From contig DATLGO010000029.1 of NCBI GenBank assembly GCA_035540375.1, forward strand, positions 1 to 33,091: DNA of 33,091 nt, given 5' to 3'. Positions 15,660-21,944 of the stretch are shown one piece after another. Position 1 is the stretch's first letter. Each line of letters begins with the position of its first letter. Below the pieces are notes generated by a model, which did not search any database, was not told the DNA's origin, and worked only from the letters and a program-made list of their open reading frames with translations. Both the position numbers and the translations under genes were made by a program. Origin of the DNA: Candidatus Thermoplasmatota archaeon. GTDB taxonomy: Archaea > Thermoplasmatota > SW-10-69-26 > JACQPN01 > JAJPHT01.

Positions 15660-15935
15660 GGGGCTCCGCCCCTGGACCCCCGCCGAGACCCGCGTTTCCC
15701 TGTCATGGGACGGTCAGGGGGCCCTCGGCCCCCCTTGGGTTCGCGCGCGGGCTGGGGCTCTGCCCGATTTCCGCCGAGACCCACGTGGGCCTGTCGATGG
15801 GACGGTCGGGATGCGCGGGGCCCTTCCGGACCTGCGTGGAACTGGGGCTTCGCCCCTGGAACCCCGACCGAAACCGCGTGGGCCCGTCCTGGGGGCGATC
15901 GGGAGGCGCGCGGCTCACGCTACGACCCCCAGAGC
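15660..15935. repeat. Three imperfect tandem repeats of about 90-94 bp
   Basis: Copies begin at 15660, 15754 and 15844, each with GGGGCTnnGCCC (a self-pairing word). They then share, with substitutions, CCGCCGAGACCC, CGTGGGCCTGTC and ATGGGACGGTCGGG. Copies one and two are closest over their first 60 bases; copy three is more diverged, and the last 30 bases of each copy are poorly kept. The spacing (94 and 90 bp) need not keep a reading frame, which argues against a coding repeat. Confidence 0.65.
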
Positions 15936-16121
15936 GGAGCACTTCTGCGGGGTTCTGGACGCGCGTGAGGTCGACCGCGGTGATGCACTCCGATGGAGCG
16001 CGGCTGAGGACCTCCTGCAGATGGGGGACCGTGAGGCCGCAATCCTCCTCTTCGCCGCCTTCGGCCAACGCGGGCCATCGCCCTCGTTGAGGGGCTGCTG
16101 CTTCGCCCGCGCCGGGCCGCC

Positions 16122-17501
16122 TCACCGCTTCGCGAGGAACCGCACGAGATCGTACTTCGTGACGATGCCCCTCACGGCGCCCTTCTCGAGGACGAGGACC
16201 GCGGGCTGGGTCTTCACGAGCTCGATCGCGCGCTCCACCGATTCGCCCGCGTCGAGCGAGGGGAGCGGCGGGCCCATCGCGCCCTCCGCGGTGCGGTCGA
16301 GGACGCCCGGGTTCGCGAGCGCCTTCGAGAGGATGTCGCCCTCGAGGAGCGTGCCCACGATCTCGCCCTTCTCGCCCACGACGGGAATCTGGTTGATGCC
16401 GTGGCGGTTCATGAGCTCCACGCCGCGTCGGACCGTGTCCTTCCACGCGACGCTGATGAGCGCGCCCTGCTCGTGCGGCGGGAGCACCTGGCCGATCGTC
16501 GCGCGCGGCGTCGTCTCGTCGAGGTAGCGGTTCTCGCGCATCCACTCGTCGTTGTGGAGCTTCGCCGTGTAGTTGCCGCCCCAGTCCGGGACGATCACGA
16601 CGCACACCGCGTCGGGGCCGAGGCGCTCGCGGCGGATGTAGCTCATCATCCCCGCGATCGCGGTCCCCGCGGACCCGCCCGCGAAGATGCCCTCCTCGCG
16701 CGCGAGGCGGCGCGAGGCGATGAACGACTCCTTGTCGGTGACCTTCAGGATCTCGTCGATGACGTCGAACCAAACCGTCGTCGGGACGATGTCCTCGCCG
16801 ATGCCCTCGACCTTGTACGTGTGCGCGTGCTCCGGGTGGTACTCGCCCGTGTCCTTCACTTCCTTGAGGATCGAGCCCACGGGGTCGAGGCCGATGACCT
16901 TGATCTTCGGGTTCTTCTCCTTGAGGAACTTCCCGATGCCCGAGATGGTGCCGCCCGTGCCGACGCCCGCGAAGAGGTGCGTGATCTTCCCGTCCGTCTG
17001 GCGCCAGATCTCCGGGCCCGTCGTCTTGTAGTGCGCGCGCGGATTGTCCTGGTTGTCGTACTGGTTGGGATACACCGCGTTCGGCGTCTCGGCCGCGAGG
17101 CGCTTCGCGACGGAGTAATACGAATCCGGGTGATCCGGCGGGACCGCGGTCGGGCACACGATGACCTCCGCGCCGAACGCGCGCAGGAGCCGCACCTTCT
17201 CGATGGCCTGCTTGTCGGTCGTCGTGAAGATGCAGCGGTAGCCCTTGATCGCCGCGGCGATCGCGAGCCCCACGCCGGTGTTCCCGGACGTGCCCTCGAC
17301 GATCGTGCCGCCGGGCTTCAGGAGGCCTTCGCGCTCGAAGCGCTCGATCATCGCGATGCCGATGCGGTCCTTCACGGACGCGCCGGGATTGAAGTATTCG
17401 ACCTTCGCGAGGACGAGGGGCTTCGCGCCGTCCGTGACCTTGTTGAGCTTCACGAGTGGCGTGTTGCCGATCGTCTCCAGGATGTTCTCGCGGTACTCCA
17501 C
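16122..17501 (-). CDS. cbs: Cystathionine beta-synthase with C-terminal CBS domain pair
   Basis: 459 residues. It joins homocysteine and serine to cystathionine with PLP. The PLP lysine is Lys44 in NPGASVKDRIG; EGTSGNTGVGLA binds the substrate carboxylate and GVGTGGTISGIGKFLKE the cofactor phosphate. DHPDSYYSVAKRLAAE and YPNQYDNQDNPRAHYKTTGP separate true cystathionine beta-synthases from cysteine synthases. Two CBS domains fill residues about 335-459, where adenosyl ligands often regulate the enzyme. The GTG at 17501 lies about 13 bases after a start predicted from a TATA-like box. The lyase of the pathway is at 19133. Confidence 0.92.
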   Translation of the reverse strand: MEYRENILETIGNTPLVKLNKVTDGAKPLVLAKVEYFNPGASVKDRIGIAMIERFEREGLLKPGGTIVEGTSGNTGVGLAIAAAIKGYRCIFTTTDKQAIEKVRLLRAFGAEVIVCPTAVPPDHPDSYYSVAKRLAAETPNAVYPNQYDNQDNPRAHYKTTGPEIWRQTDGKITHLFAGVGTGGTISGIGKFLKEKNPKIKVIGLDPVGSILKEVKDTGEYHPEHAHTYKVEGIGEDIVPTTVWFDVIDEILKVTDKESFIASRRLAREEGIFAGGSAGTAIAGMMSYIRRERLGPDAVCVVIVPDWGGNYTAKLHNDEWMRENRYLDETTPRATIGQVLPPHEQGALISVAWKDTVRRGVELMNRHGINQIPVVGEKGEIVGTLLEGDILSKALANPGVLDRTAEGAMGPPLPSLDAGESVERAIELVKTQPAVLVLEKGAVRGIVTKYDLVRFLAKR

Positions 17502-17535
17502 GGCGCCACCGTCGGCCGATCATCGGGAGGGCCCG

Positions 17536-17543
17536 GGATAAGC
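17536..17543 (-). promoter_or_regulatory. TATA-like box upstream of cystathionine beta-synthase
   Basis: GCTTATCC on the minus strand (17543-17536) lies about 38 bp before the GTG at 17501, so transcription would start near 17514 with a short leader. The similar word CGCTTATCG occurs near 33080. Confidence 0.4.
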
Positions 17544-17601
17544 GTTCTCCTCCCGGCCGAGGGGGCGGTCGAGGATCGGCGAGCGGGAAGGCGAGCGCGC
17601 G

Positions 17602-18207
17602 CTACGCGCGGGCCCCGACCCCGCGCGCGAGGCCGGCCGCAAGGAGCGCCTTGCCGACGTCGAGCGCGACGAACGGCGCGACGCCGAGCATGAACGCGCG
17701 CGGGAGGTCGAGGTTCAGGACGACCACGAGGCCCGCCATTCCACCCGCGTAGATGACCGCGACCCCCGCGAGCATCGCGAGCACGAGGCGGCCGTAGCCC
17801 GGCGCGCGGGCGGCGACGACGGCGACGAGCGCGGCGGCGACCGGCATCGCGAGGAGGTAGCCCCCGGTCGCGCCCGCGAGGTGGGCGAGGCCCGCCTTCG
17901 CGCCCTGGAAGACCGGGAGGCCGGCGGCGCCGAGGCCGAGGTACAGGCCCTGCGACGCGGCGCCCCACCGGAGGCCGAGGACGGCGGCCGCGAGGAGGGT
18001 CCCGAAGACCTGCATCGTGAACGGGACGGGCGTGAAGGGGAGGACGATGCGGACCTGCGCGAGGAGGCCCATGAGCGCGGCCCACCCGAGGGCGAGCGCG
18101 AGCATCGGGAGGAACCCCGTGTTCGAGCGCCAGGCGTGGAACCGGTCGAAGCGTTCGCGGACCGCGTGGACGGTGACCATGGCCGCGCCCATCGGCGTCA
18201 CCGTCAT
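17602..18207 (-). CDS. bioY: BioY family biotin transporter (S component)
   Basis: 201 residues with about six membrane helices. The family signature is LPFTPVPFTMQVFGTLLAAAVLG (in two overlapping parts, about 55-80), followed by LYLGLGAAGLPVFQG, and AHLAGATGGYLLAMPVAAAL. BioY captures biotin at the membrane; in many genomes it works with the shared EcfAA'T energy module, which is not encoded here, and some BioY proteins transport alone. ATG 18207 is used; an internal ATG at 18180 (Met10) is possible because neither has a clear ribosome site. It lies 100 bp beyond the divergent start of the cystathionine beta-synthase, on the same strand, so a link to sulfur metabolism is only positional. Confidence 0.9.
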   Translation of the reverse strand: MTVTPMGAAMVTVHAVRERFDRFHAWRSNTGFLPMLALALGWAALMGLLAQVRIVLPFTPVPFTMQVFGTLLAAAVLGLRWGAASQGLYLGLGAAGLPVFQGAKAGLAHLAGATGGYLLAMPVAAALVAVVAARAPGYGRLVLAMLAGVAVIYAGGMAGLVVVLNLDLPRAFMLGVAPFVALDVGKALLAAGLARGVGARA

Positions 18208-18301
18208 GAAGGTTGCGCGGCGGCGTCGCTGCCGCGGCGCGGACCGTTCCCCGTTCGGGATCAGAAGGATTCAAGGCCCCTCCGGGACAGTGCCGGGCGC
18301 C

Positions 18302-18700
18302 ATGTCCGCCATCGCCGAGGAGCGGCCCATGGAGCCGCCCCGCGAAACCCCCGCGAACGATCGGGCCGCCCAGCAGGCGAACGCGGCGTTCGCCGGATTC
18401 CTGCTCGTGAGCATCGGGATCGCGTTCTTCCTCATCCAGTCCGGGACGCTTCGCGGCCTCAACGCCGCCGGGATCCTCCTCATGGCGGTCGGCCTCGCCT
18501 TCCTGAGCGACGGGGCCTTCCGCCACGCGACGAGCGCCGGCGCCGCCGCGACGCGCAACAACCGCGTCATCGCGGGGGCCATCCTCGTCGCCGTCGGCGC
18601 CGTCGCGACGACCGACCTCGACGCATGGCCGCTCATCCTCGTCCTCGTCGGAGGGCTCCTCGTGGGCCGCGCCGTGATGAACGCGAGGCTGATATCCTGA
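18302..18700 (+). CDS. Small membrane protein with two helical-hairpin repeats (first of a pair)
   Basis: 132 residues. A polar, charged N terminus (1-25) precedes four hydrophobic helices in two similar hairpins: FAGFLLVSIGIAFFLI with GILLMAVGLAFLSDGAF, and RVIAGAILVAVGAVA with WPLILVLVGGLLVGRAV. The W-P-L-(I/V)-L-V-x-V-G motif ending each hairpin resembles LiaF/DUF5668-type membrane domains. The function is unknown. The ATG at 18302 has no clear ribosome site; a weak ATTCAAGG box about 30 bp upstream allows a short leader. It overlaps the next gene by four bases, and that product has the same architecture. Confidence 0.7.
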   Translation: MSAIAEERPMEPPRETPANDRAAQQANAAFAGFLLVSIGIAFFLIQSGTLRGLNAAGILLMAVGLAFLSDGAFRHATSAGAAATRNNRVIAGAILVAVGAVATTDLDAWPLILVLVGGLLVGRAVMNARLIS

Positions 18701-19080
18701 CGTCCGCCGCGACCGAGCCGCGTCTCGCGCCCCCGCCCGCGCGCGTTGCCGACCCGGATCCGTTGAACGGCCTCACCGCGGGCCTCGTCCTCGTCGCCGT
18801 CGGCGTCGTCATGTGGCTCCAGGTGAATCACCTGCTTTCACACCGGGATGTCCTGCCCACCCTGCTCGTCGCGCTCGGGGGCGTCCTCGTCGCCGACGGC
18901 GCGGTGCGCACGATGCGGCCTGACGAATCGACGAACCTGTGGGGGCGCTTCATCGCGGGGACGGCGCTCATCGTCCTCGGTCTCATCGTCCTCGCGGACG
19001 CGGCGGCCTACTGGCCCCTCGTCCTCGTGGCGGTCGGGCTCGCGCTGCTCCTCAAGGCCTTCGCGCGCCCGTCCTGGTAG
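18697..19080 (+). CDS. Small membrane protein with two helical-hairpin repeats (second of a pair), apparent CTG start
   Basis: About 127 residues, again four helices in two hairpins: LTAGLVLVAVGVVMWLQ with LPTLLVALGGVLVADGAV, and FIAGTALIVLGLIVLADAA with YWPLVLVAVGLALLLKAF. It looks like a diverged duplicate of the preceding gene. No ATG or GTG lies in frame near the front. The CTG at 18697 overlaps the upstream stop (CTGA) with GAGG nine bases before it, as seen for nuoJ2; a TTG at 18763 is the alternative and would start right before the first helix. Function unknown; the two products may pair in the membrane. Confidence 0.65.
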   Translation: MTSAATEPRLAPPPARVADPDPLNGLTAGLVLVAVGVVMWLQVNHLLSHRDVLPTLLVALGGVLVADGAVRTMRPDESTNLWGRFIAGTALIVLGLIVLADAAAYWPLVLVAVGLALLLKAFARPSW

Positions 19081-19132
19081 CGCGACCGACCGCGGCCCAA
19101 ACGTTCATCCTGCCCCGGTCGATGGGTAGCCC

Positions 19133-20323
19133 ATGCCCAAGACGCCGGCGAAACGGAGCCGCGCGAAGCCCGCCCCGGAGCACGCCTTCGAGACGCGCCT
19201 CATCCACGCGGGCCAGGCGCCGGACCCCTCGACGGGCGCGGTCGTGACGCCCATCCACCCGACGACCACGTATGCGCAGGCGTCGCTCGGCGTCACCAAG
19301 GGCTTCGACTACTCGCGCGCGGGCAACCCGACCCGCAAGGCGCTCGAAGACTGCTTCGCGAGCCTCGAGAACGCGACGCGCGCCTTCGCCTTCGCGAGCG
19401 GGATGTCGGGCATCGTCACCGTCGCGCACCTCCTGAGCGCGGGCGACCACGTCGTGTGCGAGGAGAACGTGTACGGCGGCACGATCCGCTACTTCTCGAA
19501 GGTGGCGTCGCGCTTCGGGCTCTCCTTCGACTACGTCGACGCGTCGGATCCCAAGAACGTCGAGCGCGCGATGCGGCCCGAGACGAAGATGGTCTACCTC
19601 GAGACGCCCACGAACCCGAACCTCAAGCTCAACGACATCGAGGCGCTCGCCACCATCGCCCGCCGCGCGGGCGCGCTCACGGTCGTCGACAGCACGTTCG
19701 CGAGCCCCTACATCACGCGCCCGCTCGACCTCGGCGCGGACGTCGTGCTGCACAGCGCGACGAAGTACATCGGCGGGCACTCCGACGTGCTCGCCGGTCT
19801 CGTTGCGGTGAAGGACGAGGATCTCGCGGAGCGGCTCGCGTTCCTCTCGAAATCGATCGGGCCCGTTCTCTCGCCCTTCGATGCGTGGCTTCTCCTGCGC
19901 GGCCTCAAGACGCTCCACGTGCGGATGGAGGCCCACAGCGCGAACGCCACCGCGATCGCGACGCGGCTCGAGAAGCACCCGAAGGTCGCGCGTGTGAACT
20001 ATCCCGGGCTCGCGTCGCACCCCCAGCGCGCCCTCGCGAAGCGTCAGATGCGCCTTCCGAGCGGCATGCTCTCGTTCGAGCTCAAGGGCGGATTCAAGGC
20101 CGCAACGCGCGCCATGGAGTCGGTCCGGCTATGGACGCTCGCGGAGAGCCTCGGCGCCGTGGAAAGCCTCGTGAGCCACCCCGCGAGCATGACGCACGCC
20201 TCCGTGCCCGCAAAGCAGCGTCGGAAGGCGGGCGTGACGGACGGTCTCGTGCGCCTGAGCGTCGGCCTCGAGAACCCGGACGACCTCTGGGCGGACCTCG
20301 AGCGGGCGCTCGCGAAGGCCTGA
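19133..20323 (+). CDS. Cystathionine gamma-lyase / gamma-synthase (Cys/Met PLP family)
   Basis: 396 residues. The PLP lysine is Lys211 in LHSATKYIGGHSDV; YSRAGNPTRKALE (Tyr60, Arg62) binds phosphate across the dimer, ASGMSGI and VYLETPTNPNLK are family blocks, and Asp186 in VVDSTFASPY holds the ring nitrogen. The family includes cystathionine gamma-lyase, gamma-synthase, beta-lyase and methionine gamma-lyase, which sequence alone separates poorly. The nearby cystathionine beta-synthase argues for the lyase, giving cysteine, 2-oxobutyrate and ammonia. The first 17 residues are a Lys/Arg-rich leader. A stem-loop lies 45 bases past the stop. Confidence 0.9.
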   Translation: MPKTPAKRSRAKPAPEHAFETRLIHAGQAPDPSTGAVVTPIHPTTTYAQASLGVTKGFDYSRAGNPTRKALEDCFASLENATRAFAFASGMSGIVTVAHLLSAGDHVVCEENVYGGTIRYFSKVASRFGLSFDYVDASDPKNVERAMRPETKMVYLETPTNPNLKLNDIEALATIARRAGALTVVDSTFASPYITRPLDLGADVVLHSATKYIGGHSDVLAGLVAVKDEDLAERLAFLSKSIGPVLSPFDAWLLLRGLKTLHVRMEAHSANATAIATRLEKHPKVARVNYPGLASHPQRALAKRQMRLPSGMLSFELKGGFKAATRAMESVRLWTLAESLGAVESLVSHPASMTHASVPAKQRRKAGVTDGLVRLSVGLENPDDLWADLERALAKA

Positions 20324-20368
20324 GGCAAGCGTCGGGGGACCGCGGCCCGGGAGGTGGAGAGGGAGGCA

Positions 20369-20408
20369 CTTCCGCCGCGGCCGGACCGGGGGGGTCCGAC
20401 GGCGGAAG
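20369..20408 (+). terminator. Stem-loop downstream of the cystathionine lyase gene
   Basis: CTTCCGCCG (20369-20377) pairs with CGGCGGAAG (20400-20408), and inside it GGACC (20383-20387) pairs with GGTCC (20393-20397). No T-run follows; a structural 3'-end signal is the simplest reading. Confidence 0.45.
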
Positions 20409-20472
20409 CGGGGGCCGCGATCCCCGACGGCGATCCCATCGACGGCGCTATCTTAAAGCTTGAGACATTCTG

Positions 20473-20528
20473 ACGGTGCCTACCGTACACGTCCGGACCG
20501 TCGCCGAAGTGACACCGTCCCGGACGGT
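20473..20528. promoter_or_regulatory. Cluster of five ACCGT/ACGGT half-sites upstream of the membrane winged-helix gene
   Basis: ACGGT at 20473 and 20524 and ACCGT at 20482, 20497 and 20514 occur within 56 bp. ACGGT-gcct-ACCGT and ACCGTCC-c-GGACGGT form inverted pairs. A TATA-like CTTAAA at 20453-20458 lies just upstream. The arrangement resembles a multi-site operator, perhaps for self-regulation of the downstream gene. Confidence 0.4.
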
Positions 20529-20587
20529 CGCGCCCCGGCCGAAGGTTCCGGATCCGCGCCGACCCTCAAGCATCGCATCGAGAACTC

Positions 20588-20593
20588 TTTTAA
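20588..20593 (+). promoter_or_regulatory. TATA-like box for a leaderless start at 20617
   Basis: TTTTAA at 20588-20593 is about 26 bp upstream of the ATG at 20617, implying a transcript that begins at or beside the start codon. It supports that start against a GTG at 20476. Confidence 0.5.
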
Positions 20594-20616
20594 CGCTGAC
20601 ACCGGTTGACAAGGCC

Positions 20617-21411
20617 ATGTCGAGGCGAAGCTGGGCCGCGCCCGTTGCATTCCTTGCGCTCCTCGGGGCCGCCCAGGCCGTGGTCGCGGAGGGCGTCGCG
20701 CCGACGTCCACCGGGCTGCCCCCCGTGGACGACGACGTCCGGGTGGGTCTCCCGGACCTTCTCGCCGTCCTCGGCCGCTCCGACACGGTCGCGCCCGAAT
20801 CCCGGTCCGCGGCCGCGGCCTCGCTCGCGGTCCCCGCCGAGGCTTTCGCTCCGCCCTCCGCCGAGGCCGTCGCGTTCGGCGCCGTCGTTGCCGCCGCGCT
20901 TGCCGCCCTCGCCTGGGCCTGGCCCGTCCTCAAGCACGTCGCGGTCGCGCGCTTCTACGCGCACGTCCAGCCCTCCGAGGTCTTCGACAACGCGGTGCGG
21001 GAGCGCATCTTCGCCCACGTGAAGGCCGACCCGGGCGTGAGCGCGACGGACCTCGCGAAGCGCGCGGGCGTCTCCTGGGGCACGACCATCTACCACCTCG
21101 AAGTCCTCGAGCAGACGCGCATGGTCGTGAGCCTGCGCAACGGCCGCTACCGACGCTACTTCGAGAACGGCGCGGGCGACGCCGCGAAGCGCACGGCGGT
21201 CGCCGTCCTCCGGAACGACGTCACCGCGAAGGTCGCGAAGGCGCTCTCCGCCCATCCCGGCCTCAGCCAGAAGGAGGCGGCCCGCCTCGTCGGCCTCTCG
21301 CCCCAGGCCCTCCACTGGCACATCAACCGGCTCGCCGGCGCGGGCCTCCTGCGTCGCGAGCGCGACGGGCGCGTGGTGCGCCACTTCATGGCCGAGAAGA
21401 CGGAAGCTTGA
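20617..21411 (+). CDS. Membrane-anchored double winged-helix regulator
   Basis: 264 residues. A signal-like helix (WAAPVAFLALLGAAQAVVA, 6-24) leads to an exported stretch of about 60 residues without cysteines, then one membrane helix (AVAFGAVVAAALAALAWAW, about 88-106), then two cytoplasmic winged helices: VSATDLAKRAGVSWGTTIYH with wing NGRYRRYF, and LSQKEAARLVGLSPQALHWH with wing DGRVVRHF. Such one-component membrane regulators are typical of Thermoplasmatota and relatives and may pass an outside signal straight to DNA. The frame is open back to a GTG at 20476, but that stretch uses rare codons (TTA, AGA, ACT) and would hide the signal helix. It overlaps the DUF488 gene by four bases. Confidence 0.82.
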   Translation: MSRRSWAAPVAFLALLGAAQAVVAEGVAPTSTGLPPVDDDVRVGLPDLLAVLGRSDTVAPESRSAAAASLAVPAEAFAPPSAEAVAFGAVVAAALAALAWAWPVLKHVAVARFYAHVQPSEVFDNAVRERIFAHVKADPGVSATDLAKRAGVSWGTTIYHLEVLEQTRMVVSLRNGRYRRYFENGAGDAAKRTAVAVLRNDVTAKVAKALSAHPGLSQKEAARLVGLSPQALHWHINRLAGAGLLRRERDGRVVRHFMAEKTEA

Positions 21412-21944
21412 CCCGCGAGGACGACCCACCCCGTCGCGTGCGTCTCGCGACCATCGGCCACTCGAACCGGCCGTTCGAGGCCTTCGTCGACGCCCTCGAC
21501 GCCCACGGCGTCGACCGCGTCGCCGACGTCCGGACGGTACCGCGCTCGCGCACCGTCCCATGGTCGTCGCGGGAAACGCTCGCCCCCGCCCTTGAGCGGC
21601 GGGGCCTCGCATACCGCCATGACCCGGCGCTCGGGGGGCTGCGGAAGCCTCGCCCCGATTCGACGAACCAGGCTTGGCGCAATGCCGGTTTCCGCGGCTT
21701 CGCCGACCCCATGGAGACGGAGGCCTTCGAACGCGGCCTCGAGGACCTCCTCGCCTTCGGGGATGGCGGCTTCGCGGCCGTGATGTGCGCGGAGGCCGTG
21801 CCGTGGCGGTGCCACCGCTCGCTCATCGCAGATGCGCTCCTCGCCGCCGGGCACGAGGTCATCGACATCTTCGACGCGCGCTCGGCGAAGCCGCACGCGC
21901 TCGCGTCGTTCGCGCGCGTCGTGGACGGGCGCGTCCGTTACTGA
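21408..21944 (+). CDS. DUF488 domain protein
   Basis: 178 residues. All DUF488 blocks are present: TIGHSNRPFEAFV at the start, DVRTVPRSRTVPW, YRHDPALGGLRKPR, and the C-terminal MCAEAVPWRCHRSLIADAL with its conserved cysteines and histidine. No activity is established for this widespread family. The TTG at 21408 overlaps the upstream stop (TTGA), which suits coupled translation; a GTG at 21438 nearer the IGHSNR motif is an alternative. It meets the protease gene tail to tail with no base between the stops. The four-base overlap ties it to the membrane regulator. Confidence 0.87.
   Translation: MTREDDPPRRVRLATIGHSNRPFEAFVDALDAHGVDRVADVRTVPRSRTVPWSSRETLAPALERRGLAYRHDPALGGLRKPRPDSTNQAWRNAGFRGFADPMETEAFERGLEDLLAFGDGGFAAVMCAEAVPWRCHRSLIADALLAAGHEVIDIFDARSAKPHALASFARVVDGRVRY

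Larger units (their letters stand above)
15320..16121. other. 800-bp gap without a convincing gene; holds hairpins and repeats
   Basis: The space between the two-winged-helix regulator and cystathionine beta-synthase holds three long perfect hairpins (15492-15643), a fourth short one (CCAGGGGC-TCC-GCCCCTGG, 15657-15675) and three decayed tandem repeats (15660 to about 15935). 15936-16121 shows nothing distinct. Open frames exist on both strands but have no recognisable protein, ribosome site or fold. No tRNA or known RNA was found. Confidence 0.6.

Noticed and set aside
15492-15935. CRISPR array
   Set aside because: Repeats are about 92 bp, imperfect and without regular unique spacers; no cas gene is in the window.
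15703-16121. Open minus-strand frame reading on from the cystathionine beta-synthase shadow into the repeat gap
   Set aside because: No start signal or recognisable protein; part of it is translation of the tandem repeat.
15320-16121. Insertion sequence with transposase
   Set aside because: Inverted repeats are present but no transposase motif, DDE signature or target duplication could be seen.
20476-20616. Longer start (GTG 20476) for the membrane winged-helix protein
   Set aside because: The added 47 codons include rare TTA, AGA, ACT and CTT, lie over the half-site cluster and TATA box, and would bury the signal helix.
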